A stretch of 59,210 nucleotides of DNA, taken from the NCBI RefSeq assembly GCF_004302915.1, contig NZ_QQBI01000019.1, positions 1 to 59,210 on the forward strand, in the 5' to 3' direction. This DNA is from Komagataeibacter xylinus (lineage in GTDB: Bacteria > Pseudomonadota > Alphaproteobacteria > Acetobacterales > Acetobacteraceae). The notes below the pieces were generated by a model, which was given only the letters and a program-made list of their open reading frames with translations, ran no database searches and had not been told where the DNA came from. The translations under genes were made by a program, and so were the position numbers. Shown piece after piece: positions 1-8,500 of the stretch (the first letter of the stretch is position 1; every line of letters starts with the position of its first letter).

Positions 1-34
1 ATTCCAGATCGGGCTCCTGTGGGATGACTGAATT

Positions 35-943
35 CTACAAAATAACCCAAAATTTCCTCAAGTGTGAGAAATTCGCGACGACCTGCCGCGTCAGGCGGGA
101 AAGCTGCCGGGTACGGTCATGCACCAGGGCAAGCGTGAGATGGGGCACCTGCCCGCCCGCAAGCGGCACGAAAGCGAGCTCCCCGCGCAGGACCTCGGCC
201 ATGACATCGAGCGAACTGAGAAAACAGATCCCGATCCCCGCCGCCACCAGAGAAAGCATCATCTGCACATTGTTCGCCCGTGCCGCCACAGGCGGGCTGA
301 CGCGCCCGCTTTGCTGCAGCCTGTCAAACACGGCAGCAATGGCAAGCGGTTGTTCAGGCATGATGACAGGATAGTCCATGCACTGCGCCAGCCTGACCGA
401 ACTTTCCCGTGCCAGCGGGTGCGTGGGCGGGCACACGAAGCCGAGCGGGAAAGTCATGCGGTGCAAGACCACGATGTCGCGCATGTCATCGGGGTCAAGC
501 ACAAGGGCCAGGTCTCCTTCACCAGACAGGAGGGCCTGGCAGATCCGTTTATTGTCACGGATGTTCACATTCAGCACCACGCCGGGATGGCTGGCCTTCA
601 TGCCTGCTACAAGTTGCGGCATGAAAGCGCGTGACAGGGCCTCAGGCGCCAGCAGGTCAACCTGCCCGCGCCGGATGCCCTTCAGGTCATCGATCTGGCG
701 GGTCAGGTCATCCAGATCCTTCACCCAGCGGCGGGCGCAGGCGTAAAGCAGCTCGCCTGCCGCTGTCAGCCGCATGCCGGTGGGCAGGCGCTCGAACAGG
801 GGGGTCTGCAATTCCTTTTCGCCCAGCAGGATGTGCCGGTTGATGGCTGAACCCGCGATGTGCAGTTCCTCCGCCGCGCGACGGATGGACTTATGGCGCG
901 CAACCGCCAGGAAATAGACCAGAAAGCGCGAAAAGGGGTGCAT
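35..943 (-). CDS. LysR-family transcriptional regulator
   Basis: A 302-residue protein of normal LysR length. Residues about 5-64 form the winged helix-turn-helix (KSIRRAAEELHIAGSAINRH), followed by a linker helix and a two-lobed effector-binding domain. The gene is transcribed away from the Rieske oxygenase gene at 1065 and shares a 121-bp intergenic region with it, the usual layout for a LysR activator and its target. That gap holds two inverted repeats (947-961 and 971-991), the second with LysR-like spacing. I infer control of the neighbouring oxygenase operon. The inducer cannot be read from sequence; an aromatic or other small organic acid would suit the target enzyme. The stop codon lies 34 bases inside the window edge, so the gene is complete. 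Confidence 0.9.
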   Translation of the reverse strand: MHPFSRFLVYFLAVARHKSIRRAAEELHIAGSAINRHILLGEKELQTPLFERLPTGMRLTAAGELLYACARRWVKDLDDLTRQIDDLKGIRRGQVDLLAPEALSRAFMPQLVAGMKASHPGVVLNVNIRDNKRICQALLSGEGDLALVLDPDDMRDIVVLHRMTFPLGFVCPPTHPLARESSVRLAQCMDYPVIMPEQPLAIAAVFDRLQQSGRVSPPVAARANNVQMMLSLVAAGIGICFLSSLDVMAEVLRGELAFVPLAGGQVPHLTLALVHDRTRQLSRLTRQVVANFSHLRKFWVIL

Positions 944-946
944 GCG

Positions 947-991
947 TTCTCATTTTGAGAATGGGAAAGGCTCAATTATGATATATTTGAG
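947..991. promoter_or_regulatory. Operator candidates in the LysR/oxygenase divergent promoter
   Basis: Two inverted repeats lie between the divergent start codons. At 947-961 TTCTCA and TGAGAA are separated by 3 bases. At 971-991 CTCAA and TTGAG are separated by 11 bases, which contains the T-N11-A core typical of LysR binding sites. Regulation by the adjacent LysR protein is inference. Confidence 0.5.
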
Positions 992-1064
992 AGCATGCTG
1001 CATGTGAAATGATCTTTCTGAAAGCCGCCAGAGCCTTTCCGGCCCGTTCAGGAGACCCCCCCAC

Positions 1065-2105
1065 ATGACCCTCGCCGCTGCCACCCCCTCCTTGCCCCGC
1101 AACATGACATTTGATGCCGATGACTGGCTGATCCTGGCCCGTTGCTGGCACCCGGTCGCCCTGGTGCGTGACCTGGGCACGCAGCCGATGGGCGTGACCC
1201 TGCTTGATGCCCCGCTGGTGCTCTACCGCACGGGCGATGCGATTGTGGTGGCTGATGACCTGTGCCCGCATCGCGGCGTGCCGCTGAGCATGGGCAAGGG
1301 CGACGGGCAAAGCATAGCCTGCGCCTATCATGGCTTCCGCTTTGGCCAGCAGGGGCGGTGCGTCAAGGTGCCTGCCCACCCGGACAATGCCATTCCCGGC
1401 AAGCTGAACCTGCGCACCTACCCCGCCGTGGAGCGGTACGGCCTGATCTGGACCTGCCTGCGCCCTGATGAGGGGCTGCCGGTCATTCCGCCCATGCCAC
1501 ACTGGGATGACCCGGCCTATCAGCAGATCAACTGCCCCTTTATCGACATTGCCGGTTTTGCCGGGCGGCAGGTGGAAGGCTTCATTGATGTGGCCCACTT
1601 CGCTTTCGTGCATACCGACACCTTTGCCGACCCCGAAAACCCCGTGGTGCCGCCTTACAAGACGCACCTCACGCCCGATGGGTTCGAGGCCGAATATCGC
1701 AGCAGCGTGGGCAACTACCCCATTGGCAAGACTGATCGGGGGCGCCCCGGCTTTGAATGGCTGCGCCACTTCCGGGTGCATGTGCCCTTTACCGCCACGC
1801 TGGAAATCCACTTCCCCGATAACGGGCGGCTGGTCATCATGAATGCGGCCTCACCCGTATCAGCGCGGCAGACACGCATGTTCGCGCCGATGTGCCGCAA
1901 CTTCGACAAGGAACTGCCGCTGCAGGATGTCTATGACTTCAACCTGCGCGTCTTCGAGGAAGACCGTGCGCTTGTCGAGGCCCAGAAGCCCGAGAACCTG
2001 CCGCTCGACCCCACGCTTGAGGCCCATGTCATGGCCGACCGCAGTTCCATTGCCTATCGCCGTGCCCTACGCACGATGGGGCTGAGCCAGTTTTTTACGG
2101 CATAA
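1065..2105 (+). CDS. Rieske non-heme iron oxygenase, VanA-like terminal oxygenase subunit
   Basis: A 346-residue oxygenase. The N-terminal Rieske domain carries C67-x-H69 and C86-x2-H89 for a [2Fe-2S] cluster. The catalytic domain has D175-x2-H178-x4-H183, the carboxylate and two histidines that hold mononuclear iron. The length and C-terminal half fit the VanA/phthalate-dioxygenase-like subgroup of demethylating or hydroxylating oxygenases, which take electrons from a separate reductase. The reductase gene follows four bases downstream, so the two form one operon. An AGGAGA-type ribosome-binding site precedes the ATG. The substrate is unknown: vanillate O-demethylation is the textbook case, but related enzymes act on phthalate, toluenesulfonate and others, so no vanA symbol is given. 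Confidence 0.88.
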   Translation: MTLAAATPSLPRNMTFDADDWLILARCWHPVALVRDLGTQPMGVTLLDAPLVLYRTGDAIVVADDLCPHRGVPLSMGKGDGQSIACAYHGFRFGQQGRCVKVPAHPDNAIPGKLNLRTYPAVERYGLIWTCLRPDEGLPVIPPMPHWDDPAYQQINCPFIDIAGFAGRQVEGFIDVAHFAFVHTDTFADPENPVVPPYKTHLTPDGFEAEYRSSVGNYPIGKTDRGRPGFEWLRHFRVHVPFTATLEIHFPDNGRLVIMNAASPVSARQTRMFAPMCRNFDKELPLQDVYDFNLRVFEEDRALVEAQKPENLPLDPTLEAHVMADRSSIAYRRALRTMGLSQFFTA

Positions 2106-2109
2106 CGTC

Positions 2110-3054
2110 ATGTCAGCACTTTTTCCTGTTATCGTGCATGACGTCATGCCCGAGGGCGCGGACTGTGTCCGCCTGCGGCTGGCAGCCGCGCCGGGGCAGG
2201 GGGCGCTGCCCCGCTTCGCCCCCGGCGCGCATGTGGATGTCCTGACCCCTGTGGGGCTGGTGCGCCAGTATTCGCTGTGTGGCGATGCGGATGATCCCGG
2301 TTTTTATGAACTGTGCATCAAGCGTGAAGCAGCCTCACGCGGGGGATCGGAGTCCCTGTGCAGCACCGTGGAGAAGGGGATGGAACTGCACATCTCGCCG
2401 CCCCGCAATGCCTTCATGCTCCCGGCTGCGCAACATTATGTGCTGATTGCGGGCGGGATCGGGATTACGCCACTGCTGTCCATGATGGCGCGGCTGCAGC
2501 GTCAGGGTGCGGACTGGACCTTGCATTATTACACACGCACGCCCGATCAGGCGCCATTCAGGAACCGGTTGCTTGCCGCGCCCTATATGGGCCGCGTGCA
2601 CATGGCCAGGAGCCTCAAGCAGGGCTATCCCGCAGCACTGTCCCGCCCTGACACCGATACGGCCATCATGCTGTGTGGGCCGGATGGCTTCATGCAGGCG
2701 GTCTCCTCCCATGCCATTGCCGCAGGCTGGAAGCCTGCGCAGGTCCATACGGAATATTTCCGCCCAACGGAAATGGTAACTCACGATGATGAGCAGGCAT
2801 TCAAGGTCGTGCTGGCCCGCTCCGGGCGCAGCATAACCGTGCCACCTGGCCAGAGTATTGCCGGTGCCCTGATGGCGGCAGGCATCGCGGTCAGCCTCTC
2901 GTGTGAACAGGGCATGTGCGGGGCCTGTGTCGTGCCGCTGCTGGCCGGGGAAGGCGCGCACCGTGACATGGTGCTGAGCGAGGAGGAACAGGCCTGCAGC
3001 ATTGCCCTGTGCTGCTCACGCGCCCGCACGCCCTCCATCACTCTGGACCTGTAA
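2110..3054 (+). CDS. PDR/VanB-family oxidoreductase (reductase partner)
   Basis: A 314-residue single-chain reductase that passes electrons from NAD(P)H through FMN and a [2Fe-2S] cluster to the oxygenase. Visible motifs are the flavin-binding R-Q-Y-S-L near residue 54, the nucleotide-binding GGIGITP near residue 115, CGPDGFM near residue 193, and a C-terminal plant-type ferredoxin domain with C265-x4-C270-x2-C273 and a last cysteine at 301 or 302. This domain order is that of phthalate dioxygenase reductase and VanB. It starts four bases after the oxygenase stop, consistent with co-transcription and probably coupled translation. Confidence 0.9.
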   Translation: MSALFPVIVHDVMPEGADCVRLRLAAAPGQGALPRFAPGAHVDVLTPVGLVRQYSLCGDADDPGFYELCIKREAASRGGSESLCSTVEKGMELHISPPRNAFMLPAAQHYVLIAGGIGITPLLSMMARLQRQGADWTLHYYTRTPDQAPFRNRLLAAPYMGRVHMARSLKQGYPAALSRPDTDTAIMLCGPDGFMQAVSSHAIAAGWKPAQVHTEYFRPTEMVTHDDEQAFKVVLARSGRSITVPPGQSIAGALMAAGIAVSLSCEQGMCGACVVPLLAGEGAHRDMVLSEEEQACSIALCCSRARTPSITLDL

Positions 3055-3377
3055 CAGTCATACTTCCGGTGCGCGTGATTTGTTTAATGATATGAATGAT
3101 AAATAATTTTCTGGTAAATGTTTTTCAGGATCTGTTGAGAATTGAATTTTCTCAAGGGTCCTGATGTGATTCAGGACAAGAAACACAAAATGTCATCCAG
3201 ACCCCACGTAAGGGGACAGGAAACAAACGGCCCATAGGAAAATCAGAAAGGCTGGCCTGAATTTGAGAATTTTGTAATTACTGACAACATGGGCTGTGGG
3301 AGGGCATTACATCAACAACATTGACATCATACATGCTCTCATGACAAAGCCGTGTTATAAAGTCAGGGGAATGACGT
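3055..3377. other. Intergenic region with repeated TTGAGAA half-sites
   Basis: No gene is seen in these 323 bases. TTGAGAA and TTCTCAA form a perfect 7-bp inverted repeat with a 7-base spacer at 3135-3155, and another TTGAGAA lies at 3263-3269. The same half-sites occur in the LysR/oxygenase promoter (947-961). The stretch is AT-rich and presumably holds the promoter of the TetR gene at 3378. Confidence 0.5.
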
Positions 3378-3965
3378 ATGCCGAGCGATAAAGCTGCCGC
3401 ACAGACACGGCAACGCATTATTGAAAGCTTTGTCGCCCTTATTGAAGAGCGCGATGATGTCACGGTCCCCACGGCCCATATTGCAGAACGCGCCAACCTT
3501 TCCGTAAGGACTATCTATAAGTATTTTTCCTGCCGTGATGCCCTGTTGCGGGCGACGGGTGAATGGCTGAATACGCAGGTATTCGGCTTTGCGTTGGGCA
3601 CGGACGCGGATGATCTGGTGCAGGGCTTCCGCATCGCGGCGGCGCGGTTTGACGAGCACCCGAATCTTTCCCGCATTCTTGCCCTGACACGGGTCGGGCG
3701 TTCAATGCGGATCAAGTTTCGCAATGAACTTCTCGTCCGTCGGCGCAGAACGCTATGGCGCGATACGCCAGACGTGCCCGCCGCCGATCGACGCCGGGCA
3801 GAAGCCGTAATTGCCTGCCTGGACAATGTCCTGTCGTGGCTGACGCTCCGCGAGGAGTTCGATATGAACGGCAGCGAGGCAGGCGCCGCCATAAGCTGGG
3901 CCATAGAAGTGATTCTGCGTGAAACTCGTGCCATGCCCCCTTCAGAACCGCCTTCCCAACCCTGA
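3378..3965 (+). CDS. TetR-family transcriptional regulator
   Basis: A 195-residue TetR-type repressor. Residues about 8-55 form the DNA-binding helices (TAHIAERANLSVRTIYKYF matches the family consensus for the recognition helix and following tyrosines). The C-terminal ligand domain is not recognisable at family level. It lies downstream of the oxygenase operon on the same strand, but a 323-base AT-rich gap separates them, so it probably has its own promoter. It faces a second TetR gene tail to tail with 45 bases between. The ligand and targets are unknown. The TTGAGAA repeats upstream may be its own operator or shared with the LysR gene. Confidence 0.85.
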   Translation: MPSDKAAAQTRQRIIESFVALIEERDDVTVPTAHIAERANLSVRTIYKYFSCRDALLRATGEWLNTQVFGFALGTDADDLVQGFRIAAARFDEHPNLSRILALTRVGRSMRIKFRNELLVRRRRTLWRDTPDVPAADRRRAEAVIACLDNVLSWLTLREEFDMNGSEAGAAISWAIEVILRETRAMPPSEPPSQP

Positions 3966-4010
3966 TTCCCACTCCGCTCCAGTCCGCAGTTCATCGGGGC
4001 AGGGCGTTGA

Positions 4011-4604
4011 TCAGTCCTTCCGGTTACTTTCTTCTTCGCCCGGTTCGGCATCAAGCGCGCGGGCCAGATCGCCCCTGATGAAGGCATCAAGAATATCACC
4101 GAGAAAAGCGGCCATGCTTTCACGCGGGTTATCACCATCAAAAAGAGGTCCGTTGGGCGCTTTTATGACGAACAGGTTCGATAAACCGCAGAGCATGGCG
4201 TACATGCCATAACCGGCCTGCACTTTCCGGCTCAGGGTTTCCATATCATTGGGGCCGAAATCATCGGTTAGCGTAAAAACCCGCTTGCCATATATCAGTT
4301 CCATCAGATCTTCGAATGCGGCACCGACGATGATGCGATAGCGCGGATAGGCATAGGCATCCGGTATGTAACCGAACATGAGTCGGTAGAGCTGGGGATG
4401 GGTGCAACCAAAATCCACGCAGTAAAATACAATTCGCTTGAGCGCATCGGTGCGATTGGCGCAAGTGCGGTTGATATGGGCGATCTGCTTGCGGAAAATC
4501 TGAAAATATTCCACGGCAATTTCTAGCAGGAGATCATGCAGGCTCCCGTAATGATTGTAGAAATTGGCCGGCGCGACTTTGACTTCCTTGGCGAGGCGAC
4601 GCAC
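4011..4604 (-). CDS. TetR-family regulator with 5' end out of frame or unusual start
   Basis: From the in-frame GTG at 4604 the protein has 197 residues and begins MRRLAKEVKVAPANFYNHYG, which is already helix 2-3 of the TetR DNA-binding domain. Reading further upstream in this frame gives the missing helix 1 (YHKGNVPEDLRIATVRILES), so coding clearly extends to about 4700. Yet no ATG, GTG or TTG occurs before the in-frame stop at 4758-4760. The only ATG just downstream of a consensus -10 box is at 4726, in another frame. Either a one-base frameshift has damaged the gene or translation begins at a rare codon such as the ATT at 4697. The C-terminal part (residues about 60-190) looks intact. Its position before the cellulose operon makes bcs2 a possible target, but nothing proves this. 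Confidence 0.65.
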   Translation of the reverse strand: MRRLAKEVKVAPANFYNHYGSLHDLLLEIAVEYFQIFRKQIAHINRTCANRTDALKRIVFYCVDFGCTHPQLYRLMFGYIPDAYAYPRYRIIVGAAFEDLMELIYGKRVFTLTDDFGPNDMETLSRKVQAGYGMYAMLCGLSNLFVIKAPNGPLFDGDNPRESMAAFLGDILDAFIRGDLARALDAEPGEEESNRKD

Positions 4605-4743
4605 CGAAAGGGCTTCGAGCCGTTCAGATTCAAGTATTCTGACAGTCGCAATGCGCAGGTCTTCGGGAACATTTCCTTTATGATAGCGTCTTGAAATGGG
4701 AAGGCATCCTTCTGAAAAGGCAGCATAAGCGTATGAATTTTGG

Positions 4744-4749
4744 ATTATA
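4744..4749 (-). promoter_or_regulatory. Consensus -10 box for the TetR gene, inside a palindrome
   Basis: On the minus strand the hexamer is TATAAT, embedded in the perfect 10-bp palindrome GATTATAATC (4743-4752). Transcription would start near 4737, only about 11 bases before the ATG at 4726. No good -35 box is seen. The palindrome could also serve as an operator. Confidence 0.4.
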
Positions 4750-5332
4750 ATCAGAAATTATGTTGCGATTGAGTATGACAAAAAAAGTGATAGATTTTAT
4801 ACAATTTATGAAATAATTCCTATTTATCCAGCGATTGTCATAAAATGCCTACATACATAAAACATTTTGCCCTTAAATTCCTAACAACATCTTATCGGGC
4901 CAGCAGAGGCCAAGGGCTACACTGCTAAAACATTAACTCCTGCACATGTGGCGTGTCATTTTAACTGACTTCATGGTACATCGCATTGATATAAGAACGG
5001 ATTTTTTCCTTGACAGAGATTTCAGCCATTGCGCGACTGCTTTGGCCCTGCCTGTTACCACAGGGAAAAGCCATGCTCCTCCCAGTGATAAGGTAGATGC
5101 AGATATGGGATTTATTTCCCGAACCCCGGCCATCCGTATTATGAACACCGTCAACATAAGGGGCATTGAAATAGACGCCGCGATGAACGGTTACGCATCA
5201 TATTGGGTAGTTTAGTTTAAAACATAATTACATATCTACCTGTTTATATACGTAAAAACATAATAACAAAAAAACTTCCCCTCCTTGGAAAAAGGAAATA
5301 ATTCTCTGTCATGCAAGGGCTTGCCTTTTTTC

Positions 5333-5361
5333 TTGACAGGAAATTAATCAGAAATTAATAC
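5333..5361 (+). promoter_or_regulatory. Sigma70-type promoter for the bcs2 operon
   Basis: TTGACA at 5333-5338, a 17-base spacer and TAATAC at 5356-5361 make a near-consensus sigma70 promoter, with an AT-rich tract upstream that could act as an UP element. The start of transcription would fall near 5368, giving a leader of about 210 bases before bcsAB. Confidence 0.6.
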
Positions 5362-5372
5362 CACTATGGCCA

Positions 5373-5487
5373 GAGGCAAAAGCCTCGTGCCCACATAGCC
5401 GATTACACTCTCGCCCCATTGTGCCAATGGTGACCATTCAACCCAGGTGCAGGATCTGACTTCAGGCATAAAATGAACATTGTTCAT
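5373..5487 (+). promoter_or_regulatory. bcs2 leader: 5' hairpin and operator-like inverted repeat
   Basis: Close to the predicted transcript start GAGGC-AAAA-GCCTC (5373-5386) forms a small stable hairpin. Further down ATGAAC-ATT-GTTCAT (5473-5487) is a perfect 6-bp inverted repeat of the sort TetR-type repressors bind, and ATGGT-G-ACCAT (about 5427-5437) is another short palindrome. I do not recognise a known riboswitch. Binding by the neighbouring TetR protein is only a possibility. Confidence 0.4.
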
Positions 5488-5578
5488 ATTAGGTTACCAC
5501 TTTTCCCGCAGGGTGACGCAACCCCTTGGGAATACTCGATTAAATATTAACGATTGCAAGGCAGCGATATAGCTGAAC

Positions 5579-8500
5579 ATGTTCGGGGCAAAACGCATAA
5601 CGGACGAAATCACGGTCCTGATGAAAAAGACACCGCTCAGCCAGGTGCCCCCATGGGTGCCGGTTGTTGTTGGTGCGTCCATCATGGGGTTCGCGGGGTC
5701 CATAACGCTCAGCCTGTATTCACAGGGCCTGCTGTGCATTGGCACGGTCACGCTCCTGCTGGTGCTCAACCGCAGGCCGGGGCGGGGCATCACCATATTC
5801 CTGATGATGCTGTCGCTCCTGGTGTCGCTGCGCTACATCGTGTGGCGACTGACCACCACGCTGGAATTCCACGGGTGGATACAGGGCGGCCTGTCCGTGC
5901 TGCTCCTGCTGGCCGAGATCTATGCCCTGGTCACGCTGTGCCTGAGTTACTTCCAGATGTCATGGCCGCTGGAGCGCAGGGAACATGCCCTGCCGGCTGA
6001 TCCGGCCGACTGGCCGAGCGTTGATGTCTATGTGCCGTCCTATAATGAGGAACTGGCCCTCGTGCGCTCGACCGTTCTTGGCGCGCTGGAACTGGACTGG
6101 CCGGCAGACAAGCTCAATGTCTACATTCTTGATGATGGCAGGCGCGCTGCTTTCCGTGATTTTGCGCTGGAGTCAGGCGCAGGCTACATTATCCGTGCGG
6201 AAAACAACCATGCAAAGGCTGGCAACCTCAACCATGCCCTGAAAGTGACGGACGGGAAGTTCGCCGTTATCTTTGACTGCGATCATGTGCCCACCCGTGG
6301 CTTCCTTAAAAGAACCATCGGCTGGATGATTGCCGACCCCAACCTGGCCCTTCTGCAGACCCCGCATCATTTCTATGCGCCCGACCCGTTTCAGCGCAAT
6401 CTGGCCGCGGGCATACATGTGCCGCCTGAAGGCAACATGTTCTATGGCCTAGTGCAGGACGGAAATGATTTCTGGGATGCAACATTCTTCTGCGGCTCAT
6501 GCGCCGTCATCCGCCGCGCCGCCGTTATGGGCATTGGCGGCTTTGCGACCGAAACCGTAACCGAAGATGCCCATACCGCGCTCAAGATGCAGCGCAGGGG
6601 TTGGGGTACCGGGTATCTGCGCGAGCCGCTTGCAGGCGGGCTTGCGACCGAGCGCCTGATCCTGCACATCGGCCAGCGCGTGCGCTGGGCGCGCGGCATG
6701 CTCCAGATCATGCGGCTCGACAACCCCATGCTCGGCCGCGGCCTGCGGTGGGAGCAGCGGCTCTGCTACCTGTCCGCCATGTCGCACTTCCTGTTCGCCA
6801 TCCCGCGCGTAACCTTTCTGGTCTCGCCGCTGGCCTATCTCTTCTTGGGTGAAAACATCATCGCGGCCTCGCCGCTGGCCATCAGCGCCTATGCGCTGCC
6901 CCATATCTTCCATTCCATCATGACGCTTTCACGTGTTGAAGGACGGTGGCGCTATTCCTTCTGGAGCGAGATTTACGAGACCTCGCTCGCGCTGTTCCTG
7001 GTGCGGATCACCATCGTAACCCTGCTCCAGCCCCACAAGGGCAAGTTCAACGTGACCGACAAGGGCGGCCTGCTGGAGCGCAGCTATTTTGATTTCAGCG
7101 CGGTCTATCCCAACATCATCCTGGCGCTTATCCTGTTCGCAGCCCTTGTGCGCGGCATATTCGGCATCATCTGGCAGTATCACGACCGCCTTGCGCTCCA
7201 GTCCTTCGTGCTCAATACCCTGTGGGTGGTCATCAGCCTCATTATCGTGCTGGCCGCCATCGCCGTGGGGCGCGAAACACGCCAGACCCGCGGCGCACCG
7301 CGCATTACCGTGCGCCTGCCCGTAACCGTGACCGACGGGCAGGGCAGGGCGTTCCATGCCCATACGCATGATATCTCGCTGGGTGGCCTGTCAGTCGACA
7401 TGAACTGGCCGCACAATGTCGAGGCGCCACAGACCGTCATGGTCAGCTACGATAACGAGCGCGACGGCATTCACACGCATGTGCCGGCCCAGGTCATGGG
7501 CATGCAGCCGGGCAACCTGCGCCTGCAATGGATGCGCCGGGACCTGAACGATGAACGCCAGGTGGTCGACATGGTGTTCGGGCGCAACGATGCCTGGGCC
7601 AACTGGGCCGATTTTCCCCCCGACCGCCCGCTTCGCAGTATCGCCATGGTGTTCAGAAGCATTGGCGACCTTTTTAAATGGCGCAAGCCTGAAAAACCCC
7701 GCCCCATTGCGCAGGCAGGGGAAAGCACCGTGCCCATGGTGGAAGAAAAACTGGAGAAACAGAGCCTCGTGCTGAAACCCGTCCAACGCGGCGCCCGCAC
7801 TGGGGCTGCCCTATCCGCCACCGTTCTCGCAGCCTTCACGGCCCTGGTCCCCGCAGCCCTGGCACAGGGGCTGCCGCCCGCGCCAGCCACCGCCACGGTG
7901 GACCAGACCGGTGTCAGCGCCCAGACCCCGTTCGGTGACAGCAATACGGGCATCGTGCCTGATGTCGCCCCCCCGATCGACCCGCTGGCCGCGGCCCGGA
8001 TCAGTGATACGGAGGTGACGCGCACCCTGTCATTCCGCGACCTTGGCGCAACGACCGGGCCGCTGACATTGCGCGGCTATTCCCCGCTGCAGGGGCTTGA
8101 TGTGGTCGTGCCCGCCAACCGGGTGGTCACGCACGCGCAGATCACCCTGTCCGGTGCACTCTCGCCCTCGCTCCTGCCCGAGGCGAGCGCTGTCACGGTT
8201 ACGCTGAACGAGCAGTATATCGGCACGATCAAGGTCAACCCCGAGCACCCCGAGTTCGGTCCCATCACATTCGATGTCGATCCGCTGTATTTTACTGGCG
8301 ACAACAAGCTCAATTTCCGTTTTGCCGGTGAATACAGGCGTGACTGCAATGATCTCTTCAACGAGATCCTGTGGGCGCGCATTTCCGACAGTTCGCGCGT
8401 TACCCTGACCACGGTGCGGATCGCGCCCGAGCGTAAGCTCTCGCGCCTGCCAGCCCCCTTTTTCGATCCCAACCTGCGTGCGGCGCTGCGGGTTCCGTTC

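Larger units (their letters stand above)
4761..5578. other. Long AT-rich intergenic region upstream of bcs2
   Basis: About 820 bases without a convincing gene, clearly richer in A+T than the flanking genes. Open frames at 4946-5215 (+) and 4933-5166 (-) overlap each other, lack clear ribosome-binding sites and resemble nothing I know. The right end holds the bcs2 promoter and leader, listed separately. Confidence 0.5.

Noticed and set aside
4946-5215. Open frame of 89 codons upstream of bcs2
   Set aside because: No ribosome-binding site and no familiar motif; it lies in AT-rich intergenic DNA and overlaps an equally poor frame on the other strand.
5310-5330. Terminator-like GCAAG/CTTGC followed by T run before the bcs2 promoter
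   Set aside because: The loop would be only two bases, so the hairpin is not stable; the T run is part of the AT-rich upstream tract.
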